DNA from: Flavobacterium geliluteum
Lineage (GTDB): Bacteria; Bacteroidota; Bacteroidia; Flavobacteriales; Flavobacteriaceae
Direction: 5' to 3'
NCBI RefSeq assembly: GCF_017948595.1
Contig: NZ_JAGFBV010000001.1
Location: 309,365 to 373,364 of the forward strand
DNA length: 64,000 bases
The notes below the pieces were generated by a model. It ran no database searches. It was not told the DNA's origin and was given only the letters and a program-made list of their open reading frames with translations. Position 1 is the first letter of the stretch. Each line of letters starts with the position of its first letter. Made by a program: the position numbers and the translations under genes. Of the stretch, positions 9,531 to 19,498 are shown piece after piece.

Positions 9531-11108
9531 TTATTCAAATTCACTCAAAAGATATCCTTTTGCAAGTGTTTTAAATTCAGACACTTGTTTTTTAATCCAA
9601 GTTCTGTCATGGCCTAATTCTCTAGCTAATAATTGGGCTACTTTTTCTGAGGAAGCTATAGCCGCAGCTGCATCTAAAAATAACAAACGAACGCGTCTTG
9701 CCAGAATATCGTCTATAGTTCTGGCCATTTCGTGACGGATTGCCCAGGCGACTTCTGCCATAGTGTAATCATAGTTGGGATGTAGTTTTTCTTTTAATTC
9801 GACTTCGTTATTTTGTAATTCTAATAATTTAGGGATATCAGAACCATAAATATATAGATGGTTTTCTCGGTCTGATGCGTCTGTTGCTTTATTTCCATGA
9901 ATGGGAATGTGTTCTGTTGTACATTCTTTTTTAGGTAAATGATGCACAGTAATCGCTTTATCTATAATGTCTTCAGCGATTTTTCGGTAGGTAGTCCATT
10001 TTCCTCCGGTGATGGTTATTAAACCTGTTTCAGAAACAATTATTTTATGGCTTCTTGAAACTTCCTTGGTGCTTTTGCCTTCTTCTTTTGGTGCTGCTAA
10101 AGGTCGTAAACCCGCAAAAACAGATAAGACATCAGCTCTGGTTGGTTTTTTTACCAAGAATCGTTGTGCTGTTTCTAAAACAAATTCAATTTCGCTTTCC
10201 AGCGCAATGGGTTCCAGGCTCTGTTTTTTTATCAAAGTATCTGTTGTTCCCACGACGATTTTATTATGCCAAGGCACTGCAAATAATACTCTTCCGTCGC
10301 TTGTTTTTGGAATCATCAAGGCATGGTCGCTTGGTAAGAAAGATTTGTCGAAAACGAGGTGAATTCCTTGACTTGGAACAATGTATTTTTTGTAAACGGT
10401 ATCGTTTAATTTCATGATTGCATTAGTAAAAACCCCTGTAGCATTTATTATCGCTGTTCCTTTTATATCGTAAGTCTCGCCCGATTCTTGGTCTTTTACC
10501 GTAACTCCGGTCACCTGATTTTTGTCGTCTTTTAATAAATTTATCACTTTGGTGTAATTCAGAAGGCAGGCACCTTTTTCTACCGCAGTTTGCGCAATGT
10601 TAATCGCTAAACGAGAGTCATCAAATTGGCCGTCATGATAGATTACGCCGCTTACCAAGCCTTTTGTCTCAACGGTTGGAAGTAGTTCAATTGTTTTTTT
10701 CTTTGAAATGTATTTTGATCGCCCTAAGCTGAGTCTCCCGGCTAACAGATCGTAAATAGTGAGTCCGATGGTGTAAAAATAACCGCCCCACCAGTTGTAG
10801 TTTGGGATTACAAAAGATTGGTTTTTAATTAAATGACTGGCGTTTTTCGCCATTAGTCCTCTTTCTTTTAAGGCTTCTTTTACTAACGAAATATTTCCTT
10901 GCTCTAAATAACGCACGCCGCCATGAACTAATTTGGTACTTCGGCTAGAAGTTCCTTTAGCAAAATCTACTGCTTCAACCAAAATTGTTTTGTAACCTCT
11001 GCTGGCTGCGTCAAGTGCTGTACCCAGTCCGCTTGCTCCTCCGCCAATTACGATTACATCCCATTCTGTAGTTTTGTTTAATTTTGATAATTGTTCTTTT
11101 CGGTTCAT
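9531..11108 (-). CDS. glpD: FAD-dependent glycerol-3-phosphate dehydrogenase
   Basis: 525 residues. The N-terminal dinucleotide-binding motif is IVIGGGASGLGTALDAASRG (about residues 19-38). It is followed by TSSRSTKLVHGGVRYLEQG, a hallmark of GlpD, the substrate-site region GLRPLAAP and TGGKWTTYRKIAED. The C-terminal DAO_C helical domain runs from about 390. The enzyme oxidises glycerol-3-phosphate to dihydroxyacetone phosphate at the membrane and feeds electrons to quinones. It has no glycerol kinase or permease neighbour here, so it stands alone. Confidence 0.95.
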   Translation of the reverse strand: MNRKEQLSKLNKTTEWDVIVIGGGASGLGTALDAASRGYKTILVEAVDFAKGTSSRSTKLVHGGVRYLEQGNISLVKEALKERGLMAKNASHLIKNQSFVIPNYNWWGGYFYTIGLTIYDLLAGRLSLGRSKYISKKKTIELLPTVETKGLVSGVIYHDGQFDDSRLAINIAQTAVEKGACLLNYTKVINLLKDDKNQVTGVTVKDQESGETYDIKGTAIINATGVFTNAIMKLNDTVYKKYIVPSQGIHLVFDKSFLPSDHALMIPKTSDGRVLFAVPWHNKIVVGTTDTLIKKQSLEPIALESEIEFVLETAQRFLVKKPTRADVLSVFAGLRPLAAPKEEGKSTKEVSRSHKIIVSETGLITITGGKWTTYRKIAEDIIDKAITVHHLPKKECTTEHIPIHGNKATDASDRENHLYIYGSDIPKLLELQNNEVELKEKLHPNYDYTMAEVAWAIRHEMARTIDDILARRVRLLFLDAAAAIASSEKVAQLLARELGHDRTWIKKQVSEFKTLAKGYLLSEFE

Positions 11109-11780
11109 TTATTATTTATTATTTTTTTAAAAACCTTTTTATCTTTTAACAAACATAAAGAAACTAAATAAAAACAGATATAGTACTTTTATTGTTGAAT
11201 TTTAAACCATTTATAGAATGGAGCTAGTAAGCAGTCTAATGGTGCTTTTGATAGAGAAACAAATCATAATGAAGGCTTACAGGTTGAAAAAAAATAACAA
11301 AACCAAAAAAGTTTTAAAATATATTAGTCATTATGATTGCGTTATATTTAGGTTCAGTCTCGAATATTTATTAGTGCTCCCAGGTCCTTAAAGGTTTTTC
11401 TAAAACTTTATAAAGAAGCAAAGATTGATACCTTATAGTAGATCGAATTATTCGAGATCATTTAAGCTCGGTTATCAGGCCAATTGCAAAATCTATTTTG
11501 AGGCAGTTTCCCTGTAATAAATTGGTTTTGATAACGTATGGTACTTCATCTCGATTGTGGCTAAGTTTTACTAATGCATTGAAAGCGCATCTTAATCAAG
11601 TGATTATTGAAGTTGTAATTGTCTCCAATTTTTTGCTTTGAAAATAGGGTTTTGCTTTGTACTGGATTTGTAACAACTAATTAGAATATTTTTTTTAAAA
11701 CAATAAGATTATTAGTATTCAAAACTTGTAAATCGACTATTACTTGACTTTTAAAATTTAAAAAAACCCAAAATTTAAAA
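11109..11780. other. 672-bp intergenic region, no gene recognised
   Basis: The interval between the divergent glpD and topA genes carries no open frame with coding character. Scattered stop codons occur in all frames, and I see no strong hairpin with a T run. It must contain the glpD promoter (right end of glpD, minus strand) and part of the topA promoter. The moderate GC of 11,380-11,640 compared with its flanks may reflect a decayed gene, but no family is recognisable. Confidence 0.5.
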
Positions 11781-11788
11781 AAAATAGA

Positions 11789-11796
11789 TACTTTTG
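11789..11796 (+). promoter_or_regulatory. Putative -7 box of topA
   Basis: TACTTTTG matches the Bacteroidota TAnnTTTG -7 consensus and lies 19 bases before the ATG at 11815. This argues against any start codon upstream of about 11803. No clear TTTG -33 box was found at the expected distance. Confidence 0.5.
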
Positions 11797-11814
11797 TTGC
11801 AGAAAAATAGAGCA

Positions 11815-14331
11815 ATGGCAAAGAATTTAGTAATAGTGGAATCACCTGCGAAGGCGAAAACGATAGAGAAATTTCTAGGAAGTGATTTTCAGGTTGAATC
11901 AAGTTATGGGCATATCGCCGACTTACCATCAAAGGAAATTGGGGTGGATGTAGAAAATGGTTTTAAACCTAAATACGAAGTTTCTCCAGATAAAAAAGCT
12001 TTGGTAAGTAAACTGAAAACACTATCCAAAAATGCCGAAATGGTTTGGTTGGCAAGTGATGAGGACCGCGAGGGAGAAGCTATTTCATGGCATCTTGCGG
12101 AAGAACTAAAATTAGATATAAAAAAAACAAAAAGAATTGTCTTTCATGAAATTACCAAATCGGCGATTCTTAAAGCAATCGATAATCCGAGAGAAATTGA
12201 TTATAATTTAGTAAATGCACAACAAGCGCGTCGTGTTTTAGACCGTTTAGTGGGTTACGAATTGTCTCCAGTTTTGTGGAGAAAAATTAAAGGAGGTTTG
12301 TCTGCGGGTCGCGTGCAATCAGTTTCTGTTCGTTTGATTGTAGAGCGCGAGCGTGAAATTCAGAACTTTAATGCAGTAGCCAGTTATTCTGTAGTAGCAG
12401 AATTTGTAAATGAAGCTGGAAAAGCATTCAAAGCAAAATTGCCAAAAAATTTCAACACAAAAAAAGAAGCCGAAGATTTTTTAAAACAAAACATCGGTTC
12501 ACAATATAAAGTTTCGGATTTAGAAACCAAACCAACCAAAAAATCACCAACAGGCCCTTTTACAACCTCTACGCTTCAACAGGAAGCAGCTAGAAAATTG
12601 TATTTGCCAGTTGGAATTACGATGCAGCTCGCACAACGTTTGTACGAAGCGGGACTTATTACTTATATGAGAACCGATAGTGTCAATCTTTCTAAAGATG
12701 CGATGGATGCTGCTGAAGCCGAAATCATAAAATCGTACGGAAAAGAGTTTTCAAAACCTCGAACTTTTGCCAATAAAAGCAAAGGAGCACAAGAAGCGCA
12801 CGAAGCAATTCGTCCAACAGATATGTCGCGTCATACAGTTGATATAGATCGTGATCAGGCTCGTTTGTATGATTTGATCTGGAAAAGAACCTTGGCCTCA
12901 CAAATGAGTGATGCACAGTTAGAAAGAACAAACGTAAAAATTGAAGCTAATAATCACAGCGAATTATTTACTGCTTCTGGTGAGGTTTTACTTTTTGAAG
13001 GATTTCTTAAAGTGTATCTTGAAGGGCACGATGATGATGAAGAAGAACAAGAAGGAATGTTGCCTGCGATGAAAGTAAACGAAAAACTCGTTAACAATTA
13101 TATCACAGCAACCGAAAGATATTCAAGACCGCCAGCTCGTTACACCGAAGCTTCTTTGGTAAAAAAATTGGAGGAATTAGGAATTGGCCGTCCGTCTACG
13201 TATGCACCTACTATTTCTACAATCATCAACAGAAATTATGTCGAAAAAGGAACTCTTGAAGGGCAGGAACGTAATTATACACAACTTACTTTGCAAGCCA
13301 GTAAAGTAGGAGAGAAGTTGCTGAAAGAAAATACAGGCTCTGATAAAGGTAAATTGGTACCAACCGATATTGGGACGATTGTGACAGATTTTCTGGTTAA
13401 GAATTTTGGAAATATTCTAGATTATAATTTTACTGCAAAAGTAGAGCAGGATTTTGATGAAATTGCCGAAGGAAATATTGACTGGGCAGTTATGATGCAG
13501 GATTTCTACAATAAATTTCACCCTAATGTAAAAGAAGTAGAAGCCAATGCTGAGCGTGAAAGCGGAGAGAGAATTCTTGGAAAAAATGCAGAAGGAAGAC
13601 AAGTTTCTGTTCGTTTAGGAAAATTTGGGCCGATGGCTCAGATTGGAGAAGCAGACGATGAGGATAAAAAATTTGCCAGTTTAATGGCAGATCAAAATAT
13701 TGGTAACATCACTTTAGAAGACGCTCTGAATTTATTTTTATTGCCTAAAAGTTTAGGTGAATATAAAGGAGAAGAAGTAGAAGTAAGCAACGGGCGTTAT
13801 GGTCCTTATGTACGTCACGGAAGTGTTTTTATATCCTTGCCGAGAGGAGAAGATCCTTTAGGGGTTTCTGAAGAAAGAGCAAAAGAATTAATTGATGAAA
13901 AAGCGCTTGCAGATGCTCCGATTGCTGTTTACAAAGGAGAGTCAGTTCAGAAAGGTGTAGGGCGTTTTGGTCCTTTCATAAAATGGAATGGAATTTTTAT
14001 TAACGTAAGTAAAAAATACAATTTTGACAATTTATCCCAGCAAGATGTTCAGGATTTGATTGAGGATAAATTGCAAAAAAATATAGATAAAGTGCTTCAT
14101 AATTGGGAAGACGAAGGTATTTTGGTGGAAAAAGCGCGTTGGGGCCGTTCGGTTATCACAAAAGGCAAAATCAAAATTGAATTGAGTAAAGATGTCGATG
14201 CGACCAAGTTGACGTTAGAACAAGTTCAAAAGATGATAGCAGAAAAGACACCGGCGAAAAAAACACCAGCCAAAAAAGCAGCAGCAACTAAAAAAGCTCC
14301 CGCTAAGAAGCCAGTCGCTAAAAAGAAATAA
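11815..14331 (+). CDS. topA: DNA topoisomerase I
   Basis: 838 residues from the ATG at 11815, MAKNLVIVESPAKAKTIEKF. An in-frame TTG at 11794 overlaps the -7 box and is rejected. Features are the Toprim domain (1-115, with SDEDREGEAISWH), the strand-passage domain with the active-site Tyr in GLITYMRTDSVNLS, and C-terminal beta/zinc-less repeats (RFGPFIKWNG type, about 590-790). A Lys/Ala/Pro tail (TPAKKTPAKKAAATKKAPAK) resembles histone-H1-like DNA-binding tails and is common in Bacteroidota TopA. The enzyme relaxes negative supercoils. The arginase-fold gene starts three bases after its stop. Confidence 0.97.
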   Translation: MAKNLVIVESPAKAKTIEKFLGSDFQVESSYGHIADLPSKEIGVDVENGFKPKYEVSPDKKALVSKLKTLSKNAEMVWLASDEDREGEAISWHLAEELKLDIKKTKRIVFHEITKSAILKAIDNPREIDYNLVNAQQARRVLDRLVGYELSPVLWRKIKGGLSAGRVQSVSVRLIVEREREIQNFNAVASYSVVAEFVNEAGKAFKAKLPKNFNTKKEAEDFLKQNIGSQYKVSDLETKPTKKSPTGPFTTSTLQQEAARKLYLPVGITMQLAQRLYEAGLITYMRTDSVNLSKDAMDAAEAEIIKSYGKEFSKPRTFANKSKGAQEAHEAIRPTDMSRHTVDIDRDQARLYDLIWKRTLASQMSDAQLERTNVKIEANNHSELFTASGEVLLFEGFLKVYLEGHDDDEEEQEGMLPAMKVNEKLVNNYITATERYSRPPARYTEASLVKKLEELGIGRPSTYAPTISTIINRNYVEKGTLEGQERNYTQLTLQASKVGEKLLKENTGSDKGKLVPTDIGTIVTDFLVKNFGNILDYNFTAKVEQDFDEIAEGNIDWAVMMQDFYNKFHPNVKEVEANAERESGERILGKNAEGRQVSVRLGKFGPMAQIGEADDEDKKFASLMADQNIGNITLEDALNLFLLPKSLGEYKGEEVEVSNGRYGPYVRHGSVFISLPRGEDPLGVSEERAKELIDEKALADAPIAVYKGESVQKGVGRFGPFIKWNGIFINVSKKYNFDNLSQQDVQDLIEDKLQKNIDKVLHNWEDEGILVEKARWGRSVITKGKIKIELSKDVDATKLTLEQVQKMIAEKTPAKKTPAKKAAATKKAPAKKPVAKKK

Positions 14332-14334
14332 GAA

Positions 14335-15486
14335 ATGGAATTTGATTTTCTAAAACCAGTAGATGATGGGATTTTAAAATTCATCAATTCGCTTTCTTCA
14401 CAAGAGTTAGGTAGCAAAATTGTATTTCATACGCAGGATCAATTTCCAGATATTAGCAAAATAAATATTGCTATAGTAGGAGTTTTAGAGGATCGCAGGA
14501 ACATCAACATGGTAAATGAAGTAAATCTGAATGGTTTTCGTAAAAAAATTTACAGTATGTTTCCAGGAAACTGGGATGCTTCAATTGCCGATTTGGGTGA
14601 TATTTTGGCAGGAGATTCTGTTGAAGACACTTATTTTGCATTAAAAAAAGTAACCAGTACTTTGATAAAAAACAAAGTGATTCCTATAGTTATAGGAGGT
14701 TCTCAGGATTTAACGTATGCTATGTATCGCGCTTACGACGATCTGGAGCAAATGGTTAACTTAGTTGCGGTGGACAATAGGTTTGATTTTGGTAAAGAGA
14801 ATGAGACAGTTTCGGCCAATTCATACCTGACAAAAATTATAATAGACGAGCCTAATAATCTTTTTAATTACTGTAATATAGGTTATCAAACCTATTATAA
14901 TTCGCAGGAAGAGATAGATTTGATCGAAAAGTTGTTTTTTGATGCGTATCGTTTGGGAGAAATATCTAATAAAATAGCCTTGGCAGAACCAGTTTTTAGA
15001 GATGCTGATTTGGTTAGTGTCGATTTAAATGCTGTAAAGTCATCAGATTCAGGAAATTCTATTACTTTTGAGCCAAATGGTTTCAACGGAAAAGAGATAT
15101 GTTCTTTGGCAAGGTATGCAGGAATTAGTGATAAAGTTTCAGCTTTCGGAATTTTTAATCATAATAGTACTATTGCAGAAACAGTGATTATTTCGCAAAT
15201 GGTTTGGTATTTTATCGAAGGATATCATTATCGATCGAAGGAATATCCGTTTGGTAGTCGAGCAACGTATTTAAAGTACATTGTTCCTTTAGATGAAGAA
15301 GAATTGATATTTTATAAAAGTGACAAGACAGACCGATGGTGGATTGAGATCCCTTTTGAGTCAAACGGTCATAATAAATTGAAAAGAAACACGTTATTAC
15401 CTTGTTCTTATGATGAATATCTGAGTGCATGTAATCAAGAGTTGCCAGAAAGGTGGTGGAAGGCACAAAGAAAAAATTCTTTATGA
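14335..15486 (+). CDS. Arginase/formimidoylglutamase-fold protein with replaced metal ligands
   Basis: 383 residues. The arginase/ureohydrolase fold is recognisable from VIPIVIGGSQDLTYAM (about 116-130), LVAVDNRFDF (143-152) and DLVSVDLNAV (225-234). In active arginases these are GGDHS, DAHxD and SxDxDxxDP. Here the metal ligands read Q124 for His, R149 for the second His and N232 for Asp, while D147, D151 and D230 are kept. Three of six ligands are therefore changed, and manganese catalysis is doubtful. Databases usually label this family formimidoylglutamase. It sits between topA and the gldKLMN operon, and no hut genes are nearby, so a histidine-degradation role is not supported. Confidence 0.8.
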   Translation: MEFDFLKPVDDGILKFINSLSSQELGSKIVFHTQDQFPDISKINIAIVGVLEDRRNINMVNEVNLNGFRKKIYSMFPGNWDASIADLGDILAGDSVEDTYFALKKVTSTLIKNKVIPIVIGGSQDLTYAMYRAYDDLEQMVNLVAVDNRFDFGKENETVSANSYLTKIIIDEPNNLFNYCNIGYQTYYNSQEEIDLIEKLFFDAYRLGEISNKIALAEPVFRDADLVSVDLNAVKSSDSGNSITFEPNGFNGKEICSLARYAGISDKVSAFGIFNHNSTIAETVIISQMVWYFIEGYHYRSKEYPFGSRATYLKYIVPLDEEELIFYKSDKTDRWWIEIPFESNGHNKLKRNTLLPCSYDEYLSACNQELPERWWKAQRKNSL

Positions 15487-15677
15487 AGATAAGATAGGTA
15501 TAATCTTGCTTTTTTGAAGACCAAAAAAATCAAAAAATAATTTAGTAAATAAAGTATTACAAAATATAAAATTTAACGTTTTACACCGATTTTTAAAGGT
15601 AGTTTATCGACAAAATATTTTTTTTTTATTTTATTTAACATTATTTTTGAACGGTGAAATAAATTTTGTGAACAGTG

Positions 15678-15708
15678 TTGTTTTTTAGGTAAATAATAAA
15701 TACGTTTA
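15678..15708 (+). promoter_or_regulatory. Putative promoter of gldKLMN
   Basis: TTG at 15678-15680 and TACGTTTA at 15701-15708 are separated by 20 bases, close to the Bacteroidota TTG / TAnnTTTG arrangement (last base A instead of G). The predicted transcript would begin near 15714, about 30 bases before gldK. Confidence 0.45.
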
Positions 15709-15744
15709 CGAACTTATAATAATGAATAGATAATCCAAATTTAT

Positions 15745-17139
15745 ATGAAGAAGTTTATTGCATTTGCGGCAATGTTAACACTGGTTATCGGCTGTGGTAA
15801 ATCAGGTGATAAAGGTGAGTTAGTTGGTGTTACAGGAGGCAAATGGCATCCTGAGAAGCCTTATGGAATGACATTGGTCCCAGGTGGATCTTTTATCATG
15901 GGTAAATCAGACGCTGATTTAGCTGCCGTAGAAGACGCTCCAACCAAAACGGTAACGGTTCGTTCATTTTATATGGATGAAACTGAGATCACTAATAGTG
16001 AGTACCGTCAGTTTGTAGAATGGGTAAAAGATTCTACAATGAGAGTTCGCTTGGCGATTTTGGCTGATGAAACAGGTCAAAAAGCTCCAGCTGATGGAAA
16101 AGGAAAAAATGCAGGTAGTATTTCTGATTATGCATTTAATGATTCTGATCCTGAAAAAATGACCGCTTACGATAAGTATATGTACGATAACTATTATAGT
16201 GTTGGTACAAAAGACGATCCGTATGCTGGTAGAAAGCTAAACAAAAAAGTAAAATTGATTAAGGATACAAAAGCGTATCCGGATGAATATTACACAGAAG
16301 TAATGGACTCTATGTATTTGCCAATTGAAGAATCATACAATGGTTTAAGAACAATTGATGTAAATAAATTAAAATTCCGTTATTCTTGGATGGATATTCA
16401 AGCTGCAGCAAAAGCTAAAGTTGGAAAAAGAAAAGACTTTGTAAAGACTGAGCAAGTGCCAATTTATCCTGATACTACAGTTTGGATTAAAGATTTTGCT
16501 TATTCCTATAATGAGCCAATGCACAATGATTATTTTTGGCACAAAGCTTACGGTGATTATCCAGTAGTGGGAGTTACATGGAAGCAAGCTAAAGCATTTT
16601 GCGCTTGGAGAACATTAAATAAAAATTCTTATATCAAATCTAAGAAAAAAGGGCGTGACCTTGTAAATGCTTTCAGATTACCAACTGAAGCAGAATGGGA
16701 GTATGCTGCTAGAGGAGGTCTTGAGTCTGCTACTTACCCTTGGGGAGGACCTTATACTAAAAGTGACAGAGGTTGTTTCTTGGCTAACTTTAAGCCAAGC
16801 AGAGGAGATTACGCTGCTGATGAAGCGTTATATACAGTAGAGGCAAAATCATACGATCCAAACGGATACAACTTATATAATATGGCTGGAAATGTGGCTG
16901 AATGGACTGATTCTGCTTACAATCCTAATGCTTACGAATATGTGTCTACAATGAATCCTAATGTTATCGACGGAAACAACCAACGTAAAGTGGTTCGTGG
17001 AGGTTCTTGGAAAGATGTTGCTTACTTCCTACAGGTAAGTACTCGTGACCATGAATATGCAGATTCTGCAAGAAGTTACATTGGTTTTAGAACAGTACAA
17101 GATTACATGGGTACTCAAGTTACAGGATCTAAAAAATAA
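15745..17139 (+). CDS. gldK: T9SS ring lipoprotein GldK (PorK)
   Basis: 464 residues with a lipoprotein signal (LTLVIGCGKSG, lipidated Cys near residue 17). The rest is a formylglycine-generating-enzyme/SUMF1-like domain: MTLVPGGSFIMGKS, FYMDETEITNSEYRQFV, FRLPTEAEWEYAARGG, NMAGNVAEWT, KVVRGGSW and YIGFRTV. GldK/PorK with GldN/PorN forms the large periplasmic ring beneath the outer-membrane T9SS translocon; it is not thought to be an FGE enzyme. An insertion of about 110 residues sits between the first two motifs, as in other GldK proteins. It is the first gene of gldK-L-M-N. Confidence 0.96.
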   Translation: MKKFIAFAAMLTLVIGCGKSGDKGELVGVTGGKWHPEKPYGMTLVPGGSFIMGKSDADLAAVEDAPTKTVTVRSFYMDETEITNSEYRQFVEWVKDSTMRVRLAILADETGQKAPADGKGKNAGSISDYAFNDSDPEKMTAYDKYMYDNYYSVGTKDDPYAGRKLNKKVKLIKDTKAYPDEYYTEVMDSMYLPIEESYNGLRTIDVNKLKFRYSWMDIQAAAKAKVGKRKDFVKTEQVPIYPDTTVWIKDFAYSYNEPMHNDYFWHKAYGDYPVVGVTWKQAKAFCAWRTLNKNSYIKSKKKGRDLVNAFRLPTEAEWEYAARGGLESATYPWGGPYTKSDRGCFLANFKPSRGDYAADEALYTVEAKSYDPNGYNLYNMAGNVAEWTDSAYNPNAYEYVSTMNPNVIDGNNQRKVVRGGSWKDVAYFLQVSTRDHEYADSARSYIGFRTVQDYMGTQVTGSKK

Positions 17140-17216
17140 TACAATAAAAGTCTAAATTAAATCGTAAATACCACCAAATCAAAAGAATCTATTAAACCTA
17201 AAAAAAAGTTATTATT

Positions 17217-17861
17217 ATGGCATTATTAAGTAAAAAAGCAATGAATTTCGCTTATGGTATGGGAGCAGCAGTTGTAATTGTTGGAGCATTATTCAAAATT
17301 ACTCACTTCGAACTAGGACCTTTGACAGGTACAGTTATGCTTTCAGTGGGATTGTTAACGGAGGCGTTAATTTTTGCTCTTTCTGCTTTTGAACCAGTAG
17401 ACGAGGAGCTAGACTGGACACTTGTGTACCCAGAATTAGCAAACGGACAGGCTAGAAAAAAAGAAGACAAAGTTGAAACTGGAGATGCTCAGGGATTATT
17501 ATCTCAAAAATTGGATGCAATGTTGAAAGAAGCTAAAATTGACGGAGAATTGATGTCAAGCTTAGGAAACAGCATCAAAAACTTTGAAGGAGCTGCAAAA
17601 GCAATTTCTCCAACAGTAGATTCTATTGCAGGACAAAAGAAATATGCTGAAGAAATGTCTATGGCTGCTGCACAAATGGAATCATTAAACAGTTTATACA
17701 AAGTTCAATTAGAAAGTGCTTCAAGAAACGCACAGGCAAACAGTGAAATCGCTGATAATGCTGCTAAATTGAAAGAACAAATGCAATCAATGACTGCAAA
17801 CATTGCTTCTTTAAACAGTGTTTATGGTGGAATGCTTTCTGCAATGAGTAACAAAGGATAA
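17217..17861 (+). CDS. gldL: T9SS inner-membrane motor protein GldL
   Basis: 214 residues. Two N-terminal transmembrane helices (about 9-29 and 36-56) flank the KITHFELGPLTG loop, which carries the glutamate known from the motor structure. A cytoplasmic coiled-coil rich in Ala, Gln and Met fills the remainder. GldL pentamers surround a GldM dimer and convert proton-motive force into rotation for secretion and gliding. The ATG at 17217 gives the conserved MALLSKKAMNFAYGMG start. Confidence 0.97.
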   Translation: MALLSKKAMNFAYGMGAAVVIVGALFKITHFELGPLTGTVMLSVGLLTEALIFALSAFEPVDEELDWTLVYPELANGQARKKEDKVETGDAQGLLSQKLDAMLKEAKIDGELMSSLGNSIKNFEGAAKAISPTVDSIAGQKKYAEEMSMAAAQMESLNSLYKVQLESASRNAQANSEIADNAAKLKEQMQSMTANIASLNSVYGGMLSAMSNKG

Positions 17862-17915
17862 TTAGTTTTTAACTATTATAGTAAATTTATTAATAAGAAC
17901 TAATTACAAAATAAA

Positions 17916-19457
17916 ATGGCAGGAGGAAAATTAACCCCTAGACAGAAGATGATTAACCTGATGTATCTGGTTTTCATCGCGATGTTAGCAATGAACGTAT
18001 CGAAAGAAGTGATTTCTGCTTTTGGTTTGATGAACGAAAAATTTGAAGATGCTAATACTTCTTCAATTGCAACAAACACTTCATTATTGACATCTTTAGA
18101 TCAAAAAGCTGCTGAAGCAAAAGGAGAATTTATTATTGCTTCACAAACTGCTCATAAAGTAGAAGCTATCTCAAAAGGATTTTATGATTATATCGGTACT
18201 TTAAAAGCTCAATCTATCAAAGGATTTGAAGTTGAAAAAGAGACTGGAAAATTACCTTATGAGGCAATGGATAGAGGTGATAATATCGACGACTGGTTTA
18301 CAGGAGACGGTTACACTAAAAAAGGTAACGATATTATTGCTGCAATTCAGAAATACAAAGCAGACATGAAAGCTGCTTTAGGAACAGACAAAAAATATGC
18401 TAACATTATAGCAGAGATTGAAAAGAAATTTGATGTTTCTGATGTAAAAAACAAAGAAGGTGTAAAACAAAAATACTTAGATTACCACTTTAAAGGTTTC
18501 CCTGCAATTGCTTCGGCTGCAAAACTTTCAACTTGGCAAAATGATGTTAAAAAAGCTGAAACAGATGTTTACAATAGTGCATTAGGTAAAGCGGCTGTTG
18601 CTGCTGCATCTTATAGCAATTATCAGGCAATTGTAGTTTTGGATAAAAACGCTTATTTTCAAGGAGAAAAAGTTACAGGTAAAGTGGTTTTGGGTCGTTA
18701 TGACGAAAATACAAAACCTACTTCATTTCAAGGACCAGGACAAATTGTTAACGGACAAGCTGTTATCTCTTTGACTGCTGGAGGAGTTGGAGAACAAGAC
18801 ATTAATGGTCAATTTACGTTTTTAGAAGATGGAAAAAATATTCCACTTAAATTTGCTGGTAAGTATGTTGTAGTTCCAAGACCAAACTCTGCTACAATTT
18901 CTGCAGACAAAATGAATGTGGTGTATAGAGGTGTTGTTAACCCTATCTCTGTATCTTTTGCGGGAGTTGATGCTAATAAGATCGTTGCAAGTGCTCCAGG
19001 TTTAAATTCTGCTGGTAAACCAGGAAAATATAACATGAGTCCGGGTTCAGGTACAGAAACTACAATTTCTGTAACAGGAACTTTGCCAAATGGAGATAAA
19101 GTTACGGATAAGAAAACGTTCAGAATTAAAGGTATTCCTGGTCCAACTGGAACAATCAGAGGAGAAATGGGTGTTGTAAAAGGACCTAAATCAAACTTAG
19201 AGATTGCTACTATTGGTGCTAAATTACTTGATTTTGATTTTGAAGTTGGTTTAGATGTTGTTGGATTTAATTTGAAAATTGCTGGACAGCCTACAGTTGT
19301 TGTTAATGGTAACAGATTGAATGCACAATGTAAATCAGTACTTTCAAAAGCAGGTAGAGGAGATCAAGTTACTATTTCTGAAATCAAAACTAAACTTGTT
19401 GGAGCTGGGAGTTATTTATTACCAAGAACTGCTCCGGTAATTTACGAAATACAATAA
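17916..19457 (+). CDS. gldM: T9SS motor/periplasmic shaft protein GldM
   Basis: 513 residues starting MAGGKLTPRQKMINLMYLVF. One transmembrane helix (about 13-34) enters the GldL ring. A long periplasmic part made of helical D1 and beta-sandwich D2-D4 domains follows (for example YQAIVVLDKNAYFQGEKVTG and the C-terminal GRGDQVTISEIKTKLVGAG). GldM transmits motor torque to the GldK/GldN ring. Spacing to gldL (54 bases) and gldN (41 bases) supports a single operon. Confidence 0.97.
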   Translation: MAGGKLTPRQKMINLMYLVFIAMLAMNVSKEVISAFGLMNEKFEDANTSSIATNTSLLTSLDQKAAEAKGEFIIASQTAHKVEAISKGFYDYIGTLKAQSIKGFEVEKETGKLPYEAMDRGDNIDDWFTGDGYTKKGNDIIAAIQKYKADMKAALGTDKKYANIIAEIEKKFDVSDVKNKEGVKQKYLDYHFKGFPAIASAAKLSTWQNDVKKAETDVYNSALGKAAVAAASYSNYQAIVVLDKNAYFQGEKVTGKVVLGRYDENTKPTSFQGPGQIVNGQAVISLTAGGVGEQDINGQFTFLEDGKNIPLKFAGKYVVVPRPNSATISADKMNVVYRGVVNPISVSFAGVDANKIVASAPGLNSAGKPGKYNMSPGSGTETTISVTGTLPNGDKVTDKKTFRIKGIPGPTGTIRGEMGVVKGPKSNLEIATIGAKLLDFDFEVGLDVVGFNLKIAGQPTVVVNGNRLNAQCKSVLSKAGRGDQVTISEIKTKLVGAGSYLLPRTAPVIYEIQ

Positions 19458-19498
19458 TAAAGTAGGTAAAACTACGTTCAATATCTTATAATGATATC

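Noticed and set aside
11794..11814. Upstream TTG start for topA
   Set aside because: It overlaps the TACTTTTG -7 box, and the protein family starts with MAKNLVIVESPAKA.
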